Assembly: GCF_051622035.1 (NCBI RefSeq)
Contig: NC_135356.1
Coordinates: 7,290,579-7,354,578 of the forward strand
Direction: 5' to 3'
DNA length: 64,000 nt
DNA from: Arctopsyche grandis
Lineage: Eukaryota; Arthropoda; Insecta; Trichoptera; Hydropsychidae
Under the pieces are notes generated by a model. The model worked only from the letters and a program-made list of their open reading frames with translations, had not been told where the DNA came from and searched no databases. Positions 1-12,900 of this stretch are shown piece by piece (the stretch's first letter is position 1; each line of letters begins with the position of its first letter). The position numbers and the translations under genes are program-made.

Positions 1-658
1 TGTATTCCAAAGGGCGCTTCTATTATTATAATATTTCTCTGACTTTCACTTTATAATTTTGTTTAAATTTTTCAATATAATTCTTGTAAGCTACTTTTTT
101 TCTGGTATTAAAAATTCCTAGACACGCCTGAAATTAAGTTAATAGTTTAATGTAAATTTTTGACACGCGATCGTTAAAAGGTTCGCCACCCCTGTACTAG
201 ACAATTGAAGTGGTTCTACTAAAAAACTTAATTTCAATTCATATCTGTAGTTTCTGAAAAAAGAAAACAATATCGATTTTTTTTTAAATGAACATGTAAT
301 ATAAAGCAGTTCAATTGTTTTTTTTTTTTTAAATATATAAATACATATAAAATTAAATAAAGCGCTGTCATTGGTCAAAAATTAGTTAATACAATTCGCA
401 TTACATTTGTACAAATATATGAGAACACATTGATTTCTAAAGATTAAAATACGCACATGTGCAAAAACGAAAATAATCACGCATAACGCTTTGCCAAATA
501 AAACATACATACGCAGTGTGCATTATATTTGTAAGTTAGTTTAAATAACAATCGATGAGTAAAAATTCGACGATTCTAAAAGAATAAAAACAAGATCAAA
601 TTGTATTCAATTGTACATTTCACAGTCGGCGATTGGATAAGAATACTTTCCGACCGTG
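1..658. other. 3' flank / presumed 3' UTR of kon
   Basis: AT-rich sequence downstream of the kon stop codon. Part of it must be the 3' UTR, but I see no convincing canonical polyadenylation signal on the minus strand. The open frame at 139-378 (minus) is AT-driven and has no recognisable domain. Nothing else is supported. Confidence 0.4.
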
Positions 659-937
659 TTACAACATATGTATGGAAGGAGAGCTCTTGTACCTTTTGAT
701 AGACGGAGTACCCTGTATGGGTGACGGCATCAGATGATCAGGTGGCCTCGGCAACGGCATCGGTGGTATTCCCTGAACCGCCTGCCCGTGCATCTTTTCC
801 AACATATTCTGATCTTTTCTTGCGTTTGCGTTTCGCCGGCACTTTATCAGTCCGACGATGACGATCGTCAAGAAGACAAACACCGACACGCCGATGAATA
901 TAAAAATATAGTCATTGCCGATCGCAGAGCCGCTTAC
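659..937 (-). CDS. kon: kon exon 22: transmembrane helix and cytoplasmic tail
   Basis: The exon starts after acceptor TTAGCAG with VSGSAIGND. A 22-residue hydrophobic helix follows, beginning YIFIFIGVSVFVFL, then the basic stop-transfer KCRRNANARK. The 61-residue tail is rich in proline (GIPPMPLPRPPDHL) and ends SSPSIHML at stop codon TAA (661-659). CSPG4 proteins end in a PDZ-binding motif. Here the last residue is hydrophobic but position -2 is His, so a class I motif is not obvious. Confidence 0.85.
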   Translation of the reverse strand, partial: VSGSAIGNDYIFIFIGVSVFVFLTIVIVGLIKCRRNANARKDQNMLEKMHGQAVQGIPPMPLPRPPDHLMPSPIQGTPSIKRYKSSPSIHML

Positions 938-3900
938 CTGCTAACGTGAAATTAACACATATATGAATGATTGTGACGCATTGGGCCGACCTTTCAGGTC
1001 ACATTGGTCATTAATTTGTTATTCTTTATTCATATGAATTATAATAATAAAATAAATAAATAAATTTATGCATTTTGAAAAGCGTTGTTGATTCTGCAAA
1101 ACTGCTATGTATCGTTTAGTTCTTTTGACGTAGAACACTATATTGTTATATAAATCTGAGATTTCCTCGCGTATAGAAGAATGACACTTTGTAACACTGA
1201 GCAACAAAAAATCACGTTTTTTACTTACCGGATTGGAGTCTCATTAATCGTTGCTAAGTTTGACCCACAAAATTCCAATATGATGATGATTTTTGTTGGT
1301 TTCCTCTCGTTTATGAGATATGAGCGTTTAAAGAAATTTTTACAGATTTTACAAAATCTACATAGTGTCGCTGTGCCAAAATCGACTATTGAAATCAATA
1401 GTCAGATGTTTTACTATTGATTATGATTTTTTATTGCTTAAAATACGTATAATTAATTATCTAGTGAATTTTAAAAGAAAAAATGAGCTAATTTCGTTAA
1501 TAAATTGGTTTTCAATCTCAATATTTATTTATTTTATCTGAATGTACTAATTTGAGTGGTAATTGATTTTAAAATTACAATATGAAATGTTCAAGACGTT
1601 CCGCTCATCGCTCGAAGCGAGTCAAATGGAATGATGCGCTCTCCATTCTTCATTTCGCTCTTGCATCATCACATACAACATATTTTAACTCAATTTAAAA
1701 TCATTTACCGTTCGAAATAGTACGCCTAGACAAAAAAAAATATTGAGATAAAAAAAACCAATCCTTATAAACGTGGTAAAGGGATAAAATAGCGAAATAA
1801 ACTTATAATATTATGGGAAAAAAATGTACATACATTATTGACTTAAATTTCGCTAGAAATTAATTATAATTATTTTAAAGCAATAAGAAAAATTATAATC
1901 AATAGAAAAAAAATCTGACAATTAATTCCAATACTCACTTTCGGGCACAACAATACTGTTAAAGACTTAAAAATATGTAAAACTTGCGCATTTTTTAAAA
2001 CGCTTATATCTCATAAACGAGAGCAAACCAATAGAGTCAAACTTAGTAGAGATTGATTAGTCTTTGGTCTGGTAATATTTTTGTTGCTTATCGTAATTAG
2101 ATGGCTTGTTGACTCATGTGTCAAAAAATGTATGAAGAATTGAAACCATTGTCAATTTTAATGTTAACCATGCAAATATATATACATACATATATACAAT
2201 AGTGACAATGTTGAAATAAATAAATCTGTTTAAAACAACATCGAAACTAGGGAGCAGGTAGTTTAAACGCTTAAACTGCGGCGAATTCACTACACATTTG
2301 CGCGAAAGTATCAAATATACACTGAAGATATTTCTAATACAGAACTAGTGAAAGTATTCGTATTGAGTTTTTGAGCCATTCCTGGAAAACGATAAATAGG
2401 TAGAGCTTTCATAATGACAAGTCAAAGTTTAGCAGAATCAATGCCGACAAAATAATTCCCAAGCCGATAACACAAACGTTAAATTGAGTCGCAATTACCT
2501 GAATACCCTCGTGACTTTCAGGATCGTTCGGGCCAGGTAGGCCGTCTTTGCTTTTCCGCCGTATTAAAATTTTAGCTTCGCCGACGGCCGGCTGAAAGAT
2601 CGAAGCAGCCAAAACGAACCGGAACGAATCTTCAATGTCGTTCACATCGCTCGTCACCTTCTTCGGCACGAAGTAAATAACGCCACTTTTGACATCTTCG
2701 TGCGTGAAAAAGCTGATCTCGCGCTCTCGCGCATTCCTATGTTCGCCCGAGCTGCGGATGATCTTCTTAATCTTACCGAACGCAGTCTTCTGAATGATCG
2801 TATACGACGGATTACTACCAGTCAGCTTGGCCAGTAGGGTGGCATCTAGAGTGCTCAAAGTAATCTTACTCTTATCGTAAGTGTTCACTTTCAGTATGCC
2901 TATGGTCATGAACGGCTGAACGATTATTTGTATTTCAGTCGATAGCGATGTCGACATGTACGGAACGTTGGCAATGATCTCGAAGCTATCGTTCGAAGTC
3001 GTCATATCGTTCTGCATGTAAATCACACTGCTCGTTTCCAGATCAGTCTGCGAGAAGGTCGTTGTTGGGTTTCCACCGAGATAGATCATACCGTGTGACG
3101 GCTGACGTGTTATATTATAAAAAACCCTACCCCGTCGAGCGTTCGTCACCAGGTGTACTTGTTCTTTGGACAGTGACACGACGTTCAAGCCTTGCTGCAA
3201 GTATACGGGGGCTTCAGCACTGATGTTCAGAGACACGGGCAAAACCATGATGTTGAATAGTGTATAGGTGGGTTTGAACTTTCCGTCCCACACCCGGAAG
3301 TAGAATGTCGTCACTTGCAACAGTCCTGAATGCTCGTAAAGAATGCGGCCGTTGTTCACGTCGCTCTGTGAGAACTTATTGACAGAGACGGCATCTTTGT
3401 GATTTTTGTTGTCTGGCAGTACGAGTATGCGGCCTTGAGTAGGACCGCTGATGATGTCGTATATTATCTTGTCGGGGTCGGTGTCGGGATCTTCGGTTGA
3501 CAGGTCTTTCCTAGTGATGATGTGACTCTCGCCCTGCACGACGGATATCTGCGGCGAGTCCGTCAATAGTTTGAACGGCTGGTCGTTTATAGGAATGATC
3601 GTAATCGGTAAGGTGATGTTACACAATAGTATATAGTTTGGAATAAGATAAACGGACACTTTGACAGTGTCGTTTAACGTATCGGAATGATCATGTTGAT
3701 ATATTATGACCCCACTTTGGATTTGCGTTTGAGTATAGCTCGTCATGAACGGCTCTATAGTGCCGTGCTTTGGCTGCGACAGTTGAGCTTCGATCAATGA
3801 TTGCGTTAATCCAGCGTGAGCTTCGAGGAAGTTGACTACGTAGGTTAGATTTAATTTAATTTCGATTTTACCGCCTTCTTCGACTTCTAACTTTGGAATT

Positions 3901-6900
3901 TGTATGAAATCTGAAAGTCCCCCGGACGACACTGATATTTCAATATCAAAAGTGATGTCTTTGATCGGCTTTGCTTGATTGGCGACTACATTGAATGTGA
4001 AAGAATCGTTCGTATACAGTTCGGTGAAGGGATGCGTGTGTTCGTAGAAGACGATGAAGTTGTTGATATCTTTCTGCGTGAATTCTTTGATATTGCGATG
4101 GCGATTGTCGCCAGCGTCTACAATGATTCTGCCCAGGGTTGGCAATGTTTGTAGTTCATAGCGGATTTCTCTTGTCGGATCGGAGCAAACACTTAGTAGG
4201 ATGTCGTTAGTGATTGGCTTTTTCAGTAGCGGGAAAACGTTTAAATTCTGCCTCTTGATGAATTTTATATTGACAGGACGAGTTGTTATTTGGAACAGCG
4301 TTTTGTGTACTGTGTGAACTCCGTCCGACACGTCGAAAATTATTTTCCCCTTTGTGCCATCTAGAAAAAAATAGAATCAAAAATGTTTATTGATTAAGTA
4401 CATGTATAGTCAACGAACATACTTCTATTGACATTTATTTTTGCAGTATTTTTTGGTATCCTATGTACATACATATGTAGCTTGTTAGACATAAACAAAA
4501 TATATACTAACTACTATGGACGAACACGACTTCTCCCCTGTCAATGTTTCCTTGGGTGAATCTTCGATGAGCTATACTAGTGTTGTTTTTCATTGCAATA
4601 TAACCACCAGTTATTTCAAGAACAATGATTGTTAAATTGTTAGCGGGTGTATCCACATCTGTCACATCTGAAAAAATCATATTTTCGTTACAATGACTTA
4701 GTAGTTATATCTTTAAATAAGTCATTATTAAGTTATGAGAGACTAACTGAAGAAGATATGTTCAAATGTGATTCAAAACATTAGCTGATTTAATATCAAC
4801 TGGTGGTTTGAACCCGATTAACAGGTGATTTGTATAGTATAATGGTTTTTATTGATAAATTGGATTTATACTTACATAGTTCTTTTCTAGTAAATGTAAA
4901 CATCCCTCCTTCCCAAGCGCACAGTCCCGTATTAACGGCAACAACAGGTGATTCGTCATTAACACTAAGAATGTTTATGTGAACTGTGAAAGGCACACTA
5001 TCCTTGCTTCCTGTGGTTATAGCGATGAGCTCGAAGCTGTCATTGTTACCTTCGGAACCATCATGCGTATACTGAAAAATGCGACAAAAATTAATAAACT
5101 ATTCGTCAGTAAAACACTATACACTAAAATGACAAAAAAAATTACCTCTACACTACTTGCGATCAAATCTTTAGCGGAAAACTTACTGACAACTTTTCCA
5201 TTCCACACTTTACCATACTTAGGCGGAGTTTCGACACGGTATTCAGCTATCTTCCCCCTGTAATAGTCAGTCAATACTTGGATGGATTCCGATTTCAATG
5301 CGGCTTTGCCACCTTCGACGAGCGTAATGTTCTTAGCTTGCATGTATAAGAATTCAGGTACAATGATGATCGACAACTCTACGCTTCTCAACCAAACGAT
5401 GCCGTTGGTTACGTCAAATATTATTCGATCGCGGGTTTGATTTACTCCTGACTGGACATAGCTGAGACGCTTTGAATTGATAATAGCCTGATCGAAAACC
5501 TTCGACGGCTTTGGCTCATCTCTCGTGTTTTCTGTTTCGATCGAAAATTGCGATGATATGACTTCCAGCCAACCGTACTGTGGACCATCCGTCACTTTGA
5601 ATATTATGTTGCTCGGTTCTATCTGAGGATGCATCACCTATGAAACGAATCATAATTATAATACCAAAATATATTAAAAGTACATACGAAATATGAATTA
5701 TTTCAAAAACCTCCAAACACTTCTTCGTTACAACTACACTAGTTGATTCTTCAACTACGAGAGGCCTGTTAGAAAATACTTTCAGCGGTTCCCAATAGCT
5801 TGATGGGAATACTTTTATTTGATAGTTGGCCTCCCCAAATGTGCTTTCGCACGTCACTTTGAACCTGATGCATAAAACGTACGCACGTAAAAATAATGAT
5901 CGATTTTGTAAATATGAATTGTATGCGAAATTATTTCATACGTGAAATCATCGAGGGCTGATCCAATCTCTCGGTGTTTATATGCTACTCTTCCTGCAGT
6001 GACGTCTAAAAGCGTGAAAGCTGTAGCACCGGGAGCACCTCCAACTTCGACCATTCCTCTCGTTGGACCAGACAAAATTTCAAAATGAATGTCTTCTTCC
6101 ATGCAATTCATATTTGTGTCGACCTAAAGTTGAAATTTTTTTTTTAAATTAAAATAATACTATGTGTATATTATATAAAAATATTATATGCACAAAATAA
6201 TGTTAGGGGGTTCCTATACATACATTTGAAAAATTACAAATCCATTGTTTTATTTAGGTCAGCATTTTAATATCAAATACCCGCGTTATTTTCACAACAG
6301 AAAAAATGTAAAGCAAAAATGAATGAAATGCGCATTGACATTTTTTTTTTATTACATACTATGCACAAATAAAATATTGCTCAATGTAACATTTTTTATT
6401 TAACAGAAATATATTTATTAAATGCGCAATTTTTTTAAATTCTAATGCGCAAATGATTCGTTCTAAGAAGCAAAGTTATTTTTTTAAATGCTCCGTTAAA
6501 TCGTATCCTATTCTTTATATAAAATATATGAATATATAGTTTTCTGATCATATTAGTATAAAAATTTACTTACTTGTATATCGTTTGAGGTCAAAATAAC
6601 GGTTTTGCCGTTCTCGACAATCGATCCATTAGATGGAAGCATTCTGATGAAGGATGGCGACGCTTGTATTTCCAACACTCCGTTAGAATCGTACAGACCG
6701 TCCGATATCCACAGAGCCACCTTTCCATATTCTTCACCCTGATGCTTGAAAAGCACCCTATTCTTATCAATATCTTCTTGGGTGAATTGAGCGAACGGCT
6801 CGAACGGATTGTCAGCTCTGTATATGCCACCGTTGGGTATACTCCGCGTTGTATATATGATGTCCGAAGGCTTAGTGTCGATGTCGGCATCCATGTATCG

Positions 6901-9900
6901 CAAATCGCGACCTGTGATGAGTCTGGAGCCACCATGGACGATATGAAAGACTCCGTCAGTAACTCTGACAGGACTGTTGTCGTTCTTTAGTAGTATGTCA
7001 ATGTGGAAAACACCGACGTATTGAAAATCTTCCGGTTCGGGACTCAACGCCATAAAGTGAAACGAATCGTGGCGACTCTCCGAATCGTCATGGCAATAGT
7101 AAACAAAGTCGGAGTTCAATTCGTGCGATGTGAAATAAGTAGCGTTGACTCGGACGACCTTTTGAAATTCGTCGACGACTTCTAACTTTCCGTGTCGTGG
7201 CATATGTGTAATGTTATATATTAAATTCGTGACTGAATCAGTTTTGAAATTGAGATGCGTGCTCGGAATGACCATGCGAGAGCCTTCGTTTACTTGCAGT
7301 CGTTCTAAAGTCGTGTGGATGTGCGAGAGCTGATGGTCGTTGGTTGGCGGACCCGGTATATGTTGTATCGAAAGGGTACCGGTGACGTTTTCGCACTCGG
7401 AAGCGCTGACAATGAAATAAAACTCGTCTTGGACGTGCGAATAAGCGCGACGGTGGAGTCGGTACCAAAACTGATCTGTGTCTATGTGATGCTGCGTGAA
7501 GACATCGTGAGTCTGCAGGTGGTGTTTTCCCGTCGACAGGTGTAGCATTCCATATTTGGGTGGCCTGATTAGGGAGTATTGAATCTTTTCGCCTGATATG
7601 GACAGCGGTCTGGTTTCGAATTTTATATGATGTGAGGACACGAAAGCTTCTCGCGTGTTGTTGAGAATCAATTCCTTGTTCACGGTCTGATATAACTCCA
7701 ACTTTATGAAGGTTATGCGAAAGTCGTACAGCGTAGTCGTGCGTATATCGCCTACCGATGCTTTGAACTGAAAATATGTAAATAATTTGAATTGTATAAC
7801 AATGATAAATAATACAATTTTTATCGCCTTACATTAAGCATATACATTATCTAATGTTATTTTATACTAAAAAAATCTTTATATATTTGAATCATTTTTC
7901 TCTCCCTGTTTAAAGTTCATCATTAACTCATTATGGACCGAAATCATTAATTGAAATTTTATAACAAAAACTTCTTAAAACACTCTCTGGTCTGCAGAAT
8001 CATGTAGTTTTACCTTTATTAAAATTTCAGAATACTTTTCTAACATGTTTTAAAATACGAAAGAGCTTTCTAGTAAACCAAAATACAAGTGCGATACAAT
8101 AGTGTATTATTTACTTTGAATTCATCATGAAATGGTTGTCCAGCCAGATGAGAGTATCGCAGACGACCGAAAGCCACCATTTGGCTGGTAAAAGAGTCAA
8201 CAATTTGCCACGTCCCGTCCATCGTTCTGAGTCTTTCGACGACGCCAAACTGCGGTGGTTTGATTATATCATATCTAAAAAGTGGTTTAATCAATATAAA
8301 AAAATTGAAATACAATAATAAGAAGTAATCAAAGATTATGCAGATATAAAAGAATTAAGATAAAGCAGAATCTGAAGATGATATGTCATCGGGCACAACA
8401 CTAGTTTTGCAATAATACGTAGAACAGAGCAAGAATGATGCTTTGTAACAATAATAATTAGTCGAACCAGTGATTTATAATTGGTATTTTAATTTCTGAG
8501 CAGTGGGGAAGAATTGATTTTGGTCATAGTATTTGTTTAAATAAACCAAATATTTATATCTATCTTACATACCTGACATCGACGGAAGTATCGTCAGAAT
8601 TAGTAGCAAACGTTAAATTATCTGGCGTGATGAAAGCGTACGATTTATGCACCAAATTAAGACCAGTATTGTTGACCAATCGCACTTGCAACGGCACTAT
8701 AGCTATACGAAGAGTTGCAGGTCCGCTCGTCTCTATTCCGTCCGAGACCTGTAACCCAATCAAACCTCACGTAAAACAATCGACAATAACACATCAAATC
8801 AAATTCGAACGCTTTCATACCTGAAGAGATAAGCGGGCCGATGTTTTATTAGAATTTTTATCACCGCCGGAAACATGAACGTAAGATATGAGACCGGAAT
8901 CGACGTCTTGCTGCGTGAACGAGTCCACAGGCTGTCCGGACATTTCAATGTGCCCGCTGAAATTTTTTTATTAATTATTAACACAAATACTAGTCTGAAC
9001 AAGTATAGAATGAATTTATATATATAATATGTACATACCTGACGGGTTCATTCTTTCCATGTAGAATGGAATATAATAGATCGACGGGTGACGTGTCCGG
9101 ATCTTCTGCTTTTAATATTTCCGATGTGATCACTTTACGGGTTCCCTATATACATATAAATAGTTTGAGATTTTGACTGTTGTGAATGTGCTGAAAATTT
9201 TTTCATCGTGCAATGTGATATGTTAAGAGTGGTGCAATTTTTAATAAAATTAATATGAATTAATTAAAAAAAAATTAATAAAGAAAATAGTACAAGATAT
9301 TTATGCGGATATGTGTGGTTGTTATTATTTTTAATGTGAGATTAAAAAAATTAAAGAAATAATAAATTACAAACGCAATCTCGACTGCCTTATATGTATG
9401 TATTCCTGAATTAGTATTTTAAATAGCTGCAATCTGGCATGCCTGGGTAAACATAAAAAGAAAACAAAACAATATAAATTAAAAACTAAAATATGTATAT
9501 AATGTACAATGATGTAGAAGAAAATTTTTTTTTTTAGAAAATTAGATATAATATAATTTTTTTAATTGCCGTAGTTAAAGTTATAAATTTTTCAAACAAG
9601 AATACTCAATCAATCTTAGAACGAAACAATTTCTTTTGCATAAAAGTGAAAACACACTGATTGGTATGGCACGTCACGTGTCCATGGCTTCCCGTTGTGA
9701 CCGTAAACAGTGGGTGTTCCCCAAACCGAATCTGGGTATACTTGCATATATGCAACTGACAAGTTTCTTCTACATTTCTTCAAACATGGAATTCAACGTT
9801 ATGGATTACTGTCAAGCAAAGATAAATACAAGGATAATATATCACGGAAAACAATCCAGGGGGTGATTTTTGGAACCATGTACATATGTATATTGGCTGG

Positions 9901-12900
9901 GTCTACCTAACGGGACCGAAAGTGAAAATCGAAAGATCAAAAAAAAAGAGTGCATGGTAAACGGTACTATGTATATATAATATATATCAGTGGCATGCGG
10001 TGAAATAATCTCTCTTTTTGTCATACAGCCTTGTTTAATGTGCGCGCGCAGGATACGGGAGGAAAAGCATGTTCCTCTTGTTCCTGTTGTATTCTGCTCG
10101 CGCAAATTAAGTGAGGATGTACGACGGGGGGAGAGAGACTTTTACCGCACGCCACTGATATATGTATATACTAACCGTTTTTCATACATATGTATGCATG
10201 ATAAACGAATATTTTCGACTTGTTCAAGGTCACCCATATTGGCTAGTGTTGCATTTTTTTCGCATGTTTAAAAGCATCAAAAAAAAAAGAACGTACCACT
10301 CAGTGTGTTTTCGCCCTAATTCAATAAAGATTGAGAGTTTTATTTTTCGTTAAAAATGAATTATTGATTAAATTCAACTATAAAAAAAAATGGAAATACT
10401 CGAGTAAAAAATGATTCAACTCATATGAGCAATATTTTAAACTATAAAACAAAAGTAATAAAATGTAGTGGAATGAGTTGAATATAATACACTTTAATAT
10501 GTATAATATTTGAAAATAACTCATAATATGAAAAAAATTCCAACGACCATTTGCATTCTGTCTGATGAATGAACCAACATCTAATTTTAGAATAATTTAA
10601 ATTCTGCATCTTAAGTCTATCACTGAATTATTGAACATAATTGGAAACGTTTCGACTTTGTCTGAGACTTGATTGGACCTGACATTGGTGATGAGCGTCA
10701 CTTCTAGGAGCGGAGGATTTCCTCATCATGTTAAAGATACCAAATTATGTATATTTTAAGCTATATATGTATTATATAACCATTTAACAACAAAATTGTA
10801 TCAAAATATTTAAATTTTGTACAAAACGGCCACAATTTTCGACGTGCTTGAGATAATTATCATATATTTTTGAAGACGACGTCACTTAGGCAAGCTTGAA
10901 TTAATGCTGAAAGGGTGTGTGACAGTGGAATGGTTAACACAACTAAGAGTATCTAAATCTATCTACAATAAATATTATATTAGTGTATAATTTTGCCGTA
11001 GCATATTAATTTATTATCGTTTTAAAATGTTAAACAAAATTAACACTATCAAATCAACTAATCAACGTGCATATTTTAAAATTATATCAAACGGAGCGAT
11101 CGAAAAATGTAACCTGTGTCAATCGCAACACTTTCCCCGGAATAATGTTCAGAACAGGAGCGTCGTTCAACGGCGTGATGTTTATGTGCAGGACAAACGT
11201 ATTTTTGCCCTGCAGATAGCTCGGCAGAGTGAATCGCGGCTCGGGCACCAACTCCATATCCAAGACCAAGCGGTCCTGATGATTCTCCGAACCGTCGTGT
11301 ACGTACCGAACCTGCACAAGAATCACAGTTGAACTTCCGTCATGTCGCACGTTTCGATAATCGATACTGTATCTATTATATGTATATTACCTTATCTCTG
11401 GTGACGTCGAGCAATGTAAAGACTTGTCTGTTCTTGCCGTCGACATCTCCGTAATATGTCTGCGGCGGTGTGCGTTGAACGGCCAAGTCTACGGCGATTC
11501 GCCCGTGCTGTGGAGGCTGGATCACGTGCAGCAATATGCCCGATGGTCGTACTCCGTACTTCTGATGATCGAGGACGACGTCAATGTTCTGGGTGGTTAC
11601 AAGTGCAACCCTGCCTTCCTGCACTACCAACGGCGACAGAGCGACGAGCTCTAACTGGTTTTCCAATTTGGAAAAAACCTATGCAACAAAAATAAATCAA
11701 TGCAATCATACTACAACTACATATGCACATAGATATCGAATAATAAAATGAACAAAATTTTTCCTAACAGAACTACATATGATGACTTATTAGTATTGTA
11801 ACGTGGGAACATGGGAGAGAGTATCCATTGTCTAAATGCATTTGTAGGTGAACAGAAACCCCAGATTAGGCTCACGGGACTCAGTAAATGAGTTCTCACC
11901 GATCTGGGTGATTGCATGTGTAAACAAAAGACTCGCCAGGGTAGACTATGTGCATAGACAATAGACACATTAATGGATCGGGGAAGCTATGCTGTGCAAC
12001 TTCTTCTTTATAAGGAGGTACACAAGGTAGATTAGATTATTTTGGAGTGAACGGTGGTTTCGTGTGAACCTCCTGAATCAATGAATAAATGCTGTGAAGC
12101 GACTTTGGCTTTTCATTTGGATCCTGAACCCACCCCTACATAACAGTATTATTAAAAAATATCTCAAAATTAGGGTAGGTATTAACTTACGCAGATGTAA
12201 GTACCTAGTTTAAAATGATTTTTCAAAAGTATGCTATCTGCATGTATTCTATAGCATTTATGAAGACTCTGTGGATCTTTATTTATTGAAAAATCAACAG
12301 GCCTCAGATGTAGAAATTCATAAAAATAAAGAATAAATATAACAAAATTACATCTGAGCCCCAATTATAGATTTTTACAAAATACATACATAATTTATTT
12401 ATTTACATACATATTTTTACATACATATATACAAATATACCAGGAAGGCTTAACAGGTAAACCCCAAATGCGCCTTCCTGGTTCACACAATTATTACATA
12501 GATACATGTAAATCTAAGCAATATCTGACATCTATGGTCAGATATTACAAACATCGTATTAATACGATAAATAACGATGAGTAACTTTCATGTAACAATA
12601 CGAATTTTTATTCGATAAACAACCACAGAGACATCTATGGTGATCAATATGGCGAAACCTAAGATATAACAATAACTAAAGGTTGGCAACAGAAAATTGG
12701 GATGGGAAGGAAGGAAACGCCAATTTTTACAGGAACCGTTTCAATGAAAATCAGAAAAATTGGCAAATTCTGATAAGAAACGATCAACCTCGATAAGTCA
12801 AGGTCTGGCCAACAAGACTTAGTGGGACTCGAACCCGTAACATAAAGTACGAAATAATTCAACATTCACCACTAGACCACGCTGCTAGTTAATATATCTA

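Noticed and set aside
1181..1420. 79-codon plus-strand open frame in a kon intron
   Set aside because: Falls on one arm of an old foldback; AT-rich, no domain and no splice context.
9990..10353. Overlapping plus-strand open frames in a kon intron
   Set aside because: They lie on a dispersed repeat shared with 25.0-25.2 kb and have no domain.
12640..12890. Functional tRNA gene on the minus strand
   Set aside because: A and B boxes are present, but arms do not pair as a cloverleaf and the sequence continues into a repeat core found at a second locus: a SINE head.
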